Below are positions 12,055-24,205 of a stretch of DNA of 64,000 nt, piece by piece. Below the pieces are notes generated by a model. It had not been told where the DNA came from. It was given only the letters and a program-made list of their open reading frames with translations, and ran no database searches. The stretch spans positions 558,001 to 622,000 of the forward strand of contig JAZAQT010000083.1 in NCBI GenBank assembly GCA_036417435.1, in the 5' to 3' direction. The DNA comes from Inia geoffrensis (Eukaryota; Chordata; Mammalia; Artiodactyla; Iniidae). Made by a program: the position numbers and the translations under genes. Positions within the stretch are counted from its first letter, which is position 1. Each line of letters opens with the position of its first letter.

Positions 12055-13790
12055 CCAAGCAAGCCTGCAATGGAAATCCGCACTACAAGGAAGTCTCACT
12101 TCCCACCGATCCAAAGGGCCGTCCGAAAAAAGTGTAAAATCCAGAGAGGCAGGACAGGCCGTGGAGAACCGGCAGCCTTGTTATGCTGATGGGCGGGATG
12201 TAAATTGACAACAGCCACTCTGGAGAAGTGGATGGTGTTTCCTGGAACAAAGAAAAAACCAAGCTAGAGAGCCTAGGGCACTTCCACTTATGGTGCTATA
12301 GATTCGGATAATTTAAATGAAAAAGACACAGCCACACCAAAGTTTGGGGCTGCTCTGTGTACGGCATCCTTGACTATGGTACAACTATAATAGCCCAGAA
12401 AGAGAAAAATGGATATAGAAGTTGTGGTACATCCCTACAATGGAATATCACTCAACAATGAAATCCATGGCAACAGACCAGTAACAGCATAATGACAGGA
12501 TTTAGTTATGATGATTCTAAGTGAAATAAGTCACACAGAAAAAGAAACATCATAAGATATCACTAATACCGGGAATGTAAACACGGCTACGTGTGAACTG
12601 CATTACAAAACACAACAGAGTCTCACATTTACAAAAGATACTTATGCTTGCTTAAGCGGAAAGGAGAGTGGGGAGGCTGCATAAAACCAGAGGTTCATAT
12701 TAGGACAGATACCATTCCATAAGCCAAATATATATTACACAAGACCTACTCCTTGCTCATCGAAATGGACTCAACACCCCGTATTCAAAACCTAGGAATA
12801 TGCCTGACTATGAAGAAAATTAAAACCCATACATTTATAGGTCTCCGTAAGAAAATCATTTGTGTACAGCACCATACACACAGCAGTGTCAATAAGCTAA
12901 ATCCCCTTATAAAAATAAATTTGAAAAACAAAACACAAGGACTGTGAAATAGAGAGAAATTCTTAAATAAGTCCTTCAGGGCTTGTGAGGAATCTTGGAT
13001 TTACCACCTCTACATCCACAGCTGGGGGAGAGATAAGGCTGGACACTTGGGGCTGATAGTATTGGTGAGGGAATGCAGACCCTTTGAGGTAATGGTGCAT
13101 GGTTCCCATTCCACGGGTCCCAAATCTCCACGTTTAAGGGATTTATCCTTCAGCTAAAATATGCATGGAAAACCCAGAATATGGTCCACGAAGTGATCAG
13201 GCATAATTTCTAAAACTCATCGCCATTTTCGCCCCCTGATACTCGAGTTCGCCGTTCCAGATGCGATATTAACATTCTCCCCACTTGGAGAGTCAGTGCC
13301 TTTGACCTCTTGTTTGGCACAGTTTGCAATTTCTGTGGAAGATGAACAGGAATAAGGAGAACCAATGAGCGGCTAGCTCGATGTGTTTGGACGGGCACAT
13401 TGAACTCTGATTTCCCTACAGGAAGAAGAATTCACCAAAGGCTCAGCGGGCCATGCCGGAACGAGATTAGGGCCTGAAGCAATTCTTCGGGTTTGCGGTC
13501 AGCTCACAAGAAAGCGAGTTGAGAAAAGGAGATCTTTGGCACTGTAACTCACAATCCTGCAGAGTTCCAAATGACCCCTATCATCCAAAAATTTATTGAA
13601 GGAAGGCTGTGAAGAGGACTTGAACGCGAGGCAGAATTGCAGAAAACAGATATCAGGGGGTAGATAAGAATTGCTCTGAAAGCGTAGGAAAAGAGGCAGC
13701 AGTTCGACAGTGATGCACTTGGCCAAAAAGGGCGTATGCGTTTTTTCCTGAATATATTCAGGAAAAAACGCATACGCCCTTTTTGGCCAA
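12055..13790 (+). repeat. Satellite unit 8
   Basis: 1,736 bp. Markers: TTGACAACAG, CGGATAATTT, ACGGCATCC, ACTATAATAG, CAGTAACAGC, AAGATACTT, CTTAAGCGG, CTCATCGAAATGG, CGGCTAGCTCG, GGGTTTGCGG, GAGGCAG. Perfect palindrome 13719-13790. The middle and second half resemble units 3 and 6. Confidence 0.95.
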
Positions 13791-15525
13791 CCAAGCAAGC
13801 CTGCAATGGAAATCCGCACTACAAGAAGTCTCACTTCCCACCGATCCAAAGGGCCGTCCGAAAAAAGTGTAAAATCCAGAGAGGCAGGACATGCCATGGA
13901 GAACCGGCAGCCTTGTTATGCTGATGGGCGGGATGTAAATTGCCAACAGCCACTCTGGAGAAGTGGATGGTGTTTCCTGGAACAAAGAAAAAACCAAGCT
14001 AGAGAGCCTAGGGCACTTCCACTTTTGGTGCTATAGATTCGGAAAATTTAAATGAAAAAGACACAGCCACACCAATGTTTGGGGCTGCTCTGTGTACGGG
14101 ATCCTTGACTATGGTACAACTTTAATAGCCCAGAAACAGAAAAATGGATATAGAAATTGTGGTACATCCCTACAATGGAATATCACTCAACAATGAAATC
14201 AATGGCAACACACCAGTAGCAGCATAATGACAGGATTTAGTTATGATGATTCTAAGTGAAATAAGTCACACAGAAAAAGAAACATCATAAGATATCACTA
14301 ATACCGGGAATGTAAACACGGCTACGTGTGAACTGCATTACAAAACACAACAGAGTCTCACATTTACAAAAGAAACTTATGCTTGCTTAAGGGGAAAGGA
14401 GAGTGGGGAGGCTGCATAAAACCAGAGGTTCACATTAGAACAGATACCATTCCATAAGCCAAATATATATTAGACAATACCTACTCCTTCCTCAACCAAA
14501 TGGACTCAACACCCAGTATTCAAAACCTTGGAATATGCCTGACTATGAAGAAAATTAAAACCCATACATTTATAGGTCTCCATAAGAAAATCATTTGTGT
14601 ACAGCACAATACACACAGCAGTGTCAATAAGCTAAATCCCCTTATAAAAATAAATTTGAAAAACAAAACACAAGGACTGTGAAATAGAGAGAAATTCTTA
14701 AATAAGTCCTTCAGGGCTTGTGAGGAATCTTGGATTTACCACCTCTACATCCACAGCTGGGGGAGAGATAAGGCTGGACACTTGGGGCTGATAGTATTGG
14801 TGAGGGAATGCAGACCCTTTGAGGTAATGGTGCATGGTTCCCATTCCACAGGTCCCAAATCTCCACGTTTAAGGGATTTATCCTTCAGCTAAAATATGCA
14901 TGGAAAACCCAGAATATGGTCCACGAAGTGATCAGGCATAATTTCTAAAACTCATCGCCATTTTCGCCCCCTGATACTCGAGTTCGCCGTTCCAGATGCG
15001 ATATTAACATTCTCCCCACTTGGAGAGTCAGTGCCTTTGACCTCTTGTTTGGCACAGTTTGCAATTTCTGTGGAAGATGAACAGGAATAAGGAGAAACAA
15101 TGAGCGGCTAACTCGATGTGTTTGGACGGGCACATTGAACTCTGATTTCCCTACAGGAAGAAGAATTCACCAAAGGCTCAGCGGGCCATGCCGGAACGAG
15201 ATTAGGGCCTGAAGCAATTCTTCGGGTTTTCGGTCAGCTCACAAGAAAGCGAGTTGAGAAAAGGAGATCTTTGGCACTGTAACTCACAATCCTGCAGACT
15301 TCCAAATGACCCCTATCATCCAAAAATTTATTGAAGGAAGGCTGTGAAGAGGACTTGAACGCGACGCAGAATTGCAGAAAACAGATATCAGGGGGTAGAT
15401 AAGAATTGCTCTGAAAGCGTAGGAAAAGAGGCAGCAGTTCGACAGTGATGCACTTGGCCAAAAAGGGCGTATGCGTTTTTTCCTGAATATATTCAGGAAA
15501 AAACGCATACGCCCTTTTTGGCCAA
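13791..15525 (+). repeat. Satellite unit 9
   Basis: 1,735 bp. Copy of unit 7 at +3,471, with CACTAATACC instead of CACTAACACC and CACAATAC instead of CACGATAC. Perfect palindrome 15454-15525. Confidence 0.95.
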
Positions 15526-17261
15526 CCAAGCAAGCCTGCAATGGAAATCCGCACTACAAGGAAGTCTCACTTCCCACCGATCCAAAGGGCCGTCCGAAAA
15601 AAGTGTAAAATCCAGAGAGGCAGGACAGGCCGTGGAGAACCGGCAGCCTTGTTATGCTGATGGGCGGGATGTAAATTGACAACAGCCACTCTGGAGAAGT
15701 GGATGGTGTTTCCTGGAACAAAGAAAAAACCAAGCTAGAGAGCCTAGGGCACTTCCACTTATGGTGCTATAGATTCGGATAATTTAAATGAAAAAGACAC
15801 AGCCACACCAAAGTTTGGGGCTGCTCTGTGTACGGCATCCTTGACTATGGTACAACTATAATAGCCCAGAAAGAGAAAAATGGATATAGAAGTTGTGGTA
15901 CATCCCTACAATGGAATATCACTCAACAATGAAATCCATGGCAACAGACCAGTAACAGCATAATGACAGGATTTAGTTATGATGATTCTAAGTGAAATAA
16001 GTCACACAGAAAAAGAAACATCATAAGATATCACTAATACCGAGAATGTAAACACGGCTACGTGTGAACTGCATTACAAAACACAACAGAGTCTCACATT
16101 TACAAAAGAAACTTATGCTTGCTTAAGGTGAAAGGAGAGTGGGGAGGCTGCATAAAACCAGAGGTTCACATTAGGACAGATACCATTCCATAAGCCAAAT
16201 ATATATTAGACAAGACCTACTCCTTGCTCAACGAAATGGACTCAACACCCCGTATTCAAAACCTAGGAATATGCCTGACTATGAAGAAAATTAAAACCCA
16301 TACATTTATAGGTCTCCATAAGAAAATCATTTGTGTACAGCACCATACACACAGCAGTGTCAATAAGCTAAATCCCCTTATAAAAATAAATTTGAAAAAC
16401 AAAACACAAGGACTGTGAAATAGAGAGAAATTCTTAAATAAGTCCTTCAGGGCTTGTGAGGAATCTTGGATTTACCACCTCTACATCCACAGCTGGGGGA
16501 GAGATAAGGCTGGACACTTGGGGCTGATAGTATTGGTGAGGGAATGCAGACCCTTTGAGGTAATGGTGCATGGTTCCCATTCCACGGGTCCCAAATCTCC
16601 ACGTTTAAGGGATTTACCCTTCAGCTAAAATATGCATGGAAAACCCAGAATATGGTTCACGAAGTGATCAGGCATAATTTCTAAAACTCATCGCCATTTT
16701 CGCCCCCTGATACTCGAGTTCGCCATTCCAGATGCGATATTAACATTCTCCCCACTTGGAGAGTCAGTGCCTTTGGCCTCTTGTTTGGCACAGTTTGCAA
16801 TTTCTGTGGAAGATGAACAGGAATAAGGAGAACCAATGAGCGGCTAACTCGATGTGTTTGGACTTGCACATTGAACTCTGATTTCCCTACAGGAAGAAGA
16901 ATTCACCAAAGGCTCAGCGGGCCATGCCAGAACGAGATTAGGGCCTGAAGCAATTCTTCGGGTTTTCGGTCAGCTCACAAGAAAGCGAGTTGAGAAAAGG
17001 AGATCTTTGGCACTGTAACTCACAATCCTGCAGAGTTCCAAATGACCCCTATCATCCAAAAATTTATTGAAGGAAGGCTGTGAAGAGGACTTGAACGCGA
17101 CACAGAATTGCAGAAAACAGATATCAGGGGGTAGATAAGAATTGCTCTGAAAGCGTAGGAAAAGAGGCAGCAGTTCGACAGTGATGCACTTGGCCAAAAA
17201 GGGCGTATGGGTTTTTTCCTGAATATATTCAGGAAAAAACGCATACGCCCTTTTTGGCCAA
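15526..17261 (+). repeat. Satellite unit 10
   Basis: 1,736 bp. Starts as a copy of unit 8 and switches to the common type between about 15,960 and 16,110. Private variants: ACCGAGAATG, AAGGTGAAAGG, GATTTACCC, GGTTCACG, GGACTTGCAC, CATGCCAGAAC. Palindrome 17190-17261 has one substitution at 17210. Confidence 0.95.
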
Positions 17262-17267
17262 CCAAGC

Positions 17268-18145
17268 AAGCCTGCAATGGAAATCCGCACTACAAGGAAG
17301 TCTCACTTCCCACCGATCCAAAGGGCCGTCCGAAAAAAGTGTAAAATCCAGAGAGGCAGGACAGGCCGTGGAGAACCGGCAGCCTTGTTATGCTGATGGG
17401 CGGGATGTAAATTGCCAACAGCCACTCTGGAGAAGTGGATGGTGTTTCCTGTAACAAAGAAAAAACCAAGCTAGAGAGCCTAGGGCACTTCCACTTATGG
17501 TGCTATAGATTCGGAAAATTTAAATGAAAAAGACACAGCCACACCAAAGTTTGGGGCTGCTCTGTGTACGGGATCCTTGACTATGGTACAACTTTAATAG
17601 CCCAGAAAGAGAAAAATGGATATAGAAGTTGTGGTACATCCCTACAATGGAATATAACTCAACAATGAAATCCATGGCAACAGACCAGTAGCAGCATAAT
17701 GACAGGATTTAGTTATGATGATTCTAAGTGAAATAAGTCACACAGAAAAAGAAACATCATAAGATATCACTAATACCGGGAATGTAAACACGGCTACGTG
17801 TGAACTGCATTACAAAACACAACAGAGTCTCACATTCACAGAAGAAACTTATGCTTGCTTAAGGGGAAAGGAGAGTGGGGAGGCTGCATAAAACCAGAGG
17901 TTCACATTAGGACAGATACCATTCCATAAGCCAAATATATATTAGACAAGACCTACTCCTTGCTCAACGAAATGGACTCAACACCCCGTATTCAAAACCT
18001 AGGAATATGCCTGACTATGAAGAAAATTAAAACCCATACTTTTATAGGTCTCCATAAGAAAATCATTTGTGTACAGCACCATACACACAGCAGTGTCAAT
18101 AAGCTAAATCCCCTTATAAAAATAAATTTGAAAAACAAAACACAA
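17268..18145 (+). mobile_element. L1-derived half of the unit (representative copy, unit 11): ORF2 C-terminus plus 3' UTR
   Basis: This stretch aligns by eye, end to end, with the 3' end of a mammalian LINE-1. Decayed ORF2 frames are readable: MEIRTT at the start, then IQRAVRKK, then GEPAALLC-stop-WAGCKL, where a Cys codon of the ORF2 C-terminal cysteine-rich region has become TGA. After a 1-bp shift come QPLWRSGWCFL and, further on, WYIPTMEYHSTMKS, matching the conserved ORF2 tail around 'MEYYSAIKK'. The 3' UTR follows, with the GATATCACT, ACAAGACCTACT and TTTGTGTACAGCACC landmarks of cetartiodactyl L1s, and ends in AATAAA and an A-rich run. Stops and frameshifts show it is a fossil without coding capacity. 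The equivalent segment lies at about +7 to +884 in every unit of the window. Confidence 0.88.
18121..18126 (+). other. Relic L1 polyadenylation signal (representative)
   Basis: AATAAA sits at the end of the L1-derived segment, followed by an A-rich tail remnant. The same hexamer recurs at about +859 of each unit (for example 802-807 in unit 1). Whether it still directs 3' end formation of satellite transcripts is unknown. Confidence 0.6.
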
Positions 18146-18925
18146 GGACTGTGAAATAGAGAGAAATTCTTAAATAAGTCCTTCAGGGCTTGTGAGGAAT
18201 CTTGGATTTACCACCTCTACATCCACAGCTGGGGGAGAGATAAGGCTGGACACTTGGGGCTGATAGTATTGGTGAGGGAATGCAGACCCTTTGAGGTAAT
18301 GGTGCATGGTTCCCATTCCACGGGTTCCAAATCTCCACGTTTAAGGGATTTATCCTTCAGCTAAAATATGCATGGAAAACCCAGAATATGGTCCACGAAG
18401 TGATCAGGCATAATTTCTAAAACTCATCGCCATTTTCGCCCCCTGATACTCGAGTTCGCCGTTCCAGATGCGATATTAACATTCTCCCCACTTGGAGAGT
18501 CAGTGCCTTTGACCTCTTGTTTGGCACAGTTTGCAATTTCTGTGGAAGATGAACAGGAATAAGGAGAACTAATGAGCGGCTAACTCGATGTGTTTGGACG
18601 GGCACATTGAACTCTGATTTCCCTACAGGAAGAAGAATTCACCAAAGGCTCAGCGGGCCATGGCGGAACGAGATTAGGGCCTGAAGCGATTCTTTGGGTT
18701 TTCGGTCAGCTCACAAGAAAGCGAGTTGAGAAAAGGAGATCTTTGGCACTGTAACTCACAATCCTGCAGAGTTCCAAATGACCCCTATCATCCAAAAATT
18801 TATTGAAGGAAGGCTGTGAAGAGGACTTGAACGCGACGCAGAATTGCACAAAACAGATATCAGGGGGTAGATAAGAATTGCTCTGAAAGCGTAGGAAAAG
18901 AGGCAGCAGTTCGACAGTGATGCAC
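18146..18925. repeat. Unassigned ~780-bp segment of the unit (representative copy, unit 11)
   Basis: This part lies between the L1 tail and the palindrome. I do not recognise its origin; it resembles neither L1 nor any SINE or LTR end I know. It is richer in CpG than the L1 half: I count roughly 30 CpGs in this part plus the palindrome, against about 15 in the L1 half. It contains landmarks CTCGAGTTCGCCGTTCC and GAACGCGACGCAG. Minus-strand open frames of about 62 and 106 codons recur here in most units, but they overlap each other, end at arbitrary points, tolerate frameshifts between units and resemble no protein family I know. I treat the segment as non-coding. Confidence 0.7.
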
Positions 18926-18997
18926 TTGGCCAAAAAGGGCGTATGCGTTTTTTCCTGAATATATTCAGGAAAAAACGCATACGCCCTTTTTGGCCAA
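18926..18997. repeat. Perfect 72-bp palindrome, mariner-like fold-back (representative copy, unit 11)
   Basis: Two 36-bp arms are exact reverse complements with no spacer. Each arm begins TTGGCCAAAAAGGGCG and the centre is GAATATATTC. Flanks beyond the arms do not pair, so the symmetry ends sharply. The outer TTGGCCAAAAAG, the internal T run and the adjacent CC resemble artiodactyl/cetacean mariner terminal repeats as I remember them, so this is probably a MADE1-like miniature fold-back derived from a mariner. It sits at the 5' junction of the L1 segment. Single-stranded DNA or RNA from it could form a 36-bp stem. The same element closes every unit; the mariner origin is inference. Confidence 0.85.
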
Positions 18998-20733
18998 CCA
19001 AGCAAGCCTGCAATGGAAATCCGCACTACAAGGAAGTCTCACTTCCCACCGATCCAAAGGGCCGTCCGAAAAAAGTGTAAAATCCAGAGAGGCAGGACAG
19101 GCCGTGGAGAACCGGCAGCCTTGTTATGCTGATGGGCGGGATGTAAATTGCCAACAGCCACTCTGGAGAAGTGGATGGTGTTTCCTGGAACAAAGAAAAA
19201 ACCAAGCTAGAGAGCCTAGGGCACTTCCACTTATGGTGCTATAGATTCCAAAAATTTAAATGAAAAAGACACAGCCACACCAAAGTTTGGGGCTGCTCTG
19301 TGTACGGGATCCTTGACTATGGTACAACTTTAATAGCCCAGAAAGAGAAAAATGGATATAGAAGTTGTGGTACATCCCTACAATGGAATATCACTCAACA
19401 ATGAAATCAATGGCAACACACCAGTAGCAGCATAATGACAGGATTTAGTTATGATGATTCTAAGTGAAATAAGTCACACAGAAAAAGAAACATCATAAGA
19501 TATCACTAATACCGGGAATGTAAACACGGCTACGTGTGAACTGCATTACAAAACACAACAGAGTCTCACATTTACAAAAGAAACTTATGCTTGCTTAAGG
19601 GGAAAGGAGAGTGGGGAGGCTGCATAAAACCAGAGGTTCACATTAGGACAGATACCATTCCATAAGCCAAATATATATTAGACAAGACCTACTCCTTGCT
19701 CAACGAAATGGACTCAACACCCCGTATTCCAAACCTAGGAATATGCCTGACTATGAAGAAAATTAAAACCCATACATTTATAGGTCTCCATAAGAAAATC
19801 ATTTGTGTACAGCACCATACACACAGCAGTGTCAATAAGCTAAATCCCCTTATAAAAATAAATTTGAAAAACAAAACACAAGGACTGTGAAATAGAGAGA
19901 AATTCTTAAATAAGTCCTTCAGGGCTTGTGAGGAATCTTGGATTTACCACCTCTACATCCACAGCTGGGGGAGAGATAAGGCTGGACACTGGGGGCTGAT
20001 AGTATTGGTGAGGGAATGCAGACCCTTTGAGGTAATGGTGCATGGTTCCCATTCCACGGGTCCCAAATCTCCACGTTTAAGGGATTTATCCTTCAGCTAA
20101 AATATGCATGGAAAACCCAGAATATGGTCCACGAAGTGATCAGGCATAATTTCTAAAACTCATCGCCATTTTCGCCCCCTGATACTCGAGTTCGCCGTTC
20201 CAGATGCGATATTAACATTCTCCCCACTTGGAGAGTCAGTGCCTTTGACCTCTTGTTTGGCACAGTTTGCAATTTCTGTGGAAGATGAACAGGAATAAGG
20301 AGAACTAATGAGCGGCTAACTCGATGTGTTTGGACGGGCACATTGAACTCTGATTTCCCTACAGGAAGAAGAATTCACCAAAGGCTCAGCGGGCCATGGC
20401 GGAACGAGATTAGGGCCTGAAGCGATTCTTCGGGTTTTCGGTCAGCTCACAAGAAAGCGAGTTGAGAAAAGGAGATCTTTGGCACTGTAACTCACAATCC
20501 TGCAGAGTTCCAAATGACCCCTATCATCCAAAAATTTATTGAAGGAAGGCTGTGAAGAGGACTTGAACGCGACGCAGAATTGCACAAAACAGATATCAGG
20601 GGGTAGATAAGAATTGCTCTGAAAGCGTAGGAAAAGAGGCAGCAGTTCGACAGTGATGCACTTGGCCAAAAAGGGCGTATGCGTTTTTTCCTGAATATAT
20701 TCAGGAAAAAACGCATACGCCCTTTTTGGCCAA
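18998..20733 (+). repeat. Satellite unit 12
   Basis: 1,736 bp, full variant set of the homogenised block plus GATTCCAAAAATTT, shared only with unit 13. Perfect palindrome 20662-20733. Confidence 0.95.
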
Positions 20734-22469
20734 CCAAGCAAGCCTGCAATGGAAATCCGCACTACAAGGAAGTCTCACTTCCCACCGATCCAAAGGGCCG
20801 TCCGAAAAAAGTGTAAAATCCAGAGAGGCAGGACAGGCCGTGGAGAACCGGCAGCCTTGTTATGCTGATGGGCGGGATGTAAATTGCCAACAGCCACTCT
20901 GGAGAAGTGGATGGTGTTTCCTGGAACAAAGAAAAAACCAAGCTAGAGAGCCTAGGGCACTTCCACTTATGGTGCTATAGATTCCAAAAATTTAAATGAA
21001 AAAGACACAGCCACACCAAAGTTTGGGGCTGCTCTGTGTACGGGATCCTTGACTATGGTACAACTTTAATAGCCCAGAAAGAGAAAAATGGATATAGAAG
21101 TTGTGGTACATCCCTACAATGGAATATCACTCAACAATGAAATCAATGGCAACACACCAGTAGCAGCATAATGACAGGATTTAGTTATGATGATTCTAAG
21201 TGAAATAAGTCACACAGAAAAAGAAACATCATAAGATATCACTAATACCGGGAATGTAAACACGGCTACGTGTGAACTGCATTACAAAACACAACAGAGT
21301 CTCACATTTACAAAAGAAACTTATGCTTGCTTAAGGGGAAAGGAGAGTGGGGAGGCTGCATAAAACCAGAGGTTCACATTAGGACAGATACCATTCCATA
21401 AGCCAAATATATATTAGACAAGACCTACTCCTTGCTCAACGAAATGGACTCAACACCCCGTATTCCAAACCTAGGAATATGCCTGACTATGAAGAAAATT
21501 AAAACCCATACATTTATAGGTCTCCATAAGAAAATCATTTGTGTACAGCACCATACACACAGCAGTGTCAATAAGCTAAATCCCCTTATAAAAATAAATT
21601 TGAAAAACAAAACACAAGGACTGTGAAATAGAGAGAAATTCTTAAATAAGTCCTTCAGGGCTTGTGAGGAATCTTGGATTTACCACCTCTACATCCACAG
21701 CTGGGGGAGAGATAAGGCTGGACACTGGGGGCTGATAGTATTGGTGAGGGAATGCAGACCCTTTGAGGTAATGGTGCATGGTTCCCATTCCACGGGTCCC
21801 AAATCTCCACGTTTAAGGGATTTATCCTTCAGCTAAAATATGCATGGAAAACCCAGAATATGGTCCACGAAGTGATCAGGCATAATTTCTAAAACTCATC
21901 GCCATTTTCGCCCCCTGATACTCGAGTTCGCCGTTCCAGATGCGATATTAACATTCTCCCCACTTGGAGAGTCAGTGCCTTTGACCTCTTGTTTGGCACA
22001 GTTTGCAATTTCTGTGGAAGATGAACAGGAATAAGGAGAACTAATGAGCGGCTAACTCGATGTGTTTGGACGGGCACATTGAACTCTGATTTCCCTACAG
22101 GAAGAAGAATTCACCAAAGGCTCAGCGGGCCATGGCGGAACGAGATTAGGGCCTGAAGCGATTCTTCGGGTTTTCGGTCAGCTCACAAGAAAGCGAGTTG
22201 AGAAAAGGAGATCTTTGGCACTGTAACTCACAATCCTGCAGAGTTCCAAATGACCCCTATCATCCAAAAATTTATTGAAGGAAGGCTGTGAAGAGGACTT
22301 GAACGCGACGCAGAATTGCACAAAACAGATATCAGGGGGTAGATAAGAATTGCTCTGAAAGCGTAGGAAAAGAGGCAGCAGTTCGACAGTGATGCACTTG
22401 GCCAAAAAGGGCGTATGCGTTTTTTCCTGAATATATTCAGGAAAACACGCATACGCCCTTTTTGGCCAA
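20734..22469 (+). repeat. Satellite unit 13
   Basis: 1,736 bp. By eye identical to unit 12 except for C instead of A at 22446 in the right arm of the palindrome (22398-22469). Confidence 0.95.
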
Positions 22470-24205
22470 CCAAGCAAGCCTGCAATGGAAATCCGCACTA
22501 CAAGGAAGTCTCACTTCCCACCGATCCAAAGGGCCGTCCGAAAAAAGTGTAAAATCCAGAGAGGCAGGACAGGCCGTGGAGAACCGGCAGCCTTGTTATG
22601 CTGATGGGCGGGATGTAAATTGCCAACAGCCACTCTGGAGAAGTGGATGGTGTTTCCTGGAACAAAGAAAAAACCAAGCTAGAGAGCCTAGGGCACTTCC
22701 AGTTATGGTGCTATAGATTCCGAAAATTTAAATGAAAAAGACACAGCCACACCAAAGTTTGGGGCTGCTCTGTGTACGGGATCCTTGACTATGGTACAAC
22801 TTTAATAGCCCAGAAAGAGAAAAATGGATATAGAAGTTGTGGTACATCCCTACAATGGAATATCACTCAACAATGAAATCAATGGCAACACACCAGTAGC
22901 AGCATAATGACAGGATTTAGTTATGATGATTCTAAGTGAAATAAGTCACACAGAAAAAGAAACATCATAAGATATCACTAATACCGGGAATGTAAACACG
23001 GCTACGTGTGAACTGCATTACAAAACACAACAGAGTCTCACATTTACAAAAGAAACTTATGCTTGCTTAAGGGGAAAGGAGAGTGGGGAGGCTGCATAAA
23101 ACCAGAGGTTCACATTAGGACAGATACCATTCCATAAGCCAAATATATATTAGACAAGACCTACTCCTTGCTCAACGAAATGGACTCAACACCCCGTATT
23201 CCAAACCTAGGAATATGCCTGACTATGAAGAAAATTAAAACCCATACATTTATAGGTCTCCATAAGAAAATCATTTGTGTACAGCACCATACACACAGCA
23301 GTGTCAATAAGCTAAATCCCCTTATAAAAATAAATTTGAAAAACAAAACACAAGGACTGTGAAATAGAGAGAAATTCTTAAATAAGTCCTTCAGGGCTTG
23401 TGAGGAATCTTGGATTTACCACCTCTACATCCACAGCTGGGGGAGAGATAAGGCTGGACACTGGGGGCTGATAGTATTGGTGAGGGAATGCAGACCCTTT
23501 GAGGTAATGGTGCATGGTTCCCATTCCACGGGTCCCAAATCTCCACGTTTAAGGGATTTATCCTTCAGCTAAAATATGCATGGAAAACCCAGAATATGGT
23601 CCACGAAGTGATCAGGCATAATTTCTAAAACTCATCGCCATTTTCGCCCCCTGATACTCGAGTTCGCCGTTCCAGATGCGATATTAACATTCTCCCCACT
23701 TGGAGAGTCAGTGCCTTTGACCTCTTGTTTGGCACAGTTTGCAATTTCTGTGGAAGATGAACAGGAATAAGGAGAACTAATGAGCGGCTAACTCGATGTG
23801 TTTGGACGGGCACATTGAACTCTGATTTCCCTACAGGAAGAAGAATTCACCAAAGGCTCAGCGGGCCATGGCGGAACGAGATTAGGGCCTGAAGCGATTC
23901 TTCGGGTTTTCGGTCAGCTCACAAGAAAGCGAGTTGAGAAAAGGAGATCTTTGGCACTGTAACTCACAATCCTGCAGAGTTCCAAATGACCCCTATCATC
24001 CAAAAATTTATTGAAGGAAGGCTGTGAAGAGGACTTGAACGCGACGCAGAATTGCACAAAACAGATATCAGGGGGTAGATAAGAATTGCTCTGAAAGCGT
24101 AGGAAAAGAGGCAGCAGTTCGACAGTGATGCACTTGGCCAAAAAGGGCGTATGCGTTTTTTCCTGAATATATTCAGGAAAAAACGCATACGCCCTTTTTG
24201 GCCAA
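22470..24205 (+). repeat. Satellite unit 14
   Basis: 1,736 bp, full variant set. GATTCCGAAAATTT replaces the form of units 12-13; CTTCCAGTTATGG is private. Perfect palindrome 24134-24205. Confidence 0.95.

Larger units (their letters stand above)
10320..16040 (+). repeat. Two-unit higher-order repeat (3,471 bp), about 1.6 copies
   Basis: Units 7-8 recur as unit 9 and the first part of unit 10, shifted by 3,471 bp. Units 7 and 9 share GACATGCCATGG, CCAATGTTTGG, AATACCTACTCCTTCC and GAGAAACAATG. Units 8 and 10 share TTGACAACAG, TCGGATAATTT, ACGGCATCC and ACTATAATAG. Unit 10 leaves the pattern between about 15,960 and 16,110, where AAAGATACTT and TTAAGCGG of unit 8 are replaced by the common forms. 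Confidence 0.86.
17262..18997 (+). repeat. Satellite unit 11
   Basis: 1,736 bp, close to canonical in its L1 half. From about 18,561 it carries the variant set of the homogenised block (GAACTAATG, CCATGGCGG, GAAGCGATTC, GCACAAAAC). Private bases: CTGTAACAAAG (creating a stop in the plus-strand relic frame), AATATAACTC, TTCACAGAAG, GGGTTCC. Perfect palindrome 18926-18997. Confidence 0.95.

Noticed and set aside
18560..18925. Possible tRNA-like B box (CAGTTCGACAG) suggesting a SINE in the unassigned part
   Set aside because: No convincing A box at the right distance and no SINE tail; the match to the B box is short and likely by chance.
18926..18997. Palindrome as a bacterial-type terminator or an origin of replication
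   Set aside because: The eukaryotic satellite context and the mariner-like ends fit better; nothing else supports such a role.
19507..19550. Small hairpin ACACG-GCTA-CGTGT in the L1 3' UTR part of each unit
   Set aside because: The stem is only 5 bp, expected by chance, and I have no functional evidence for it.
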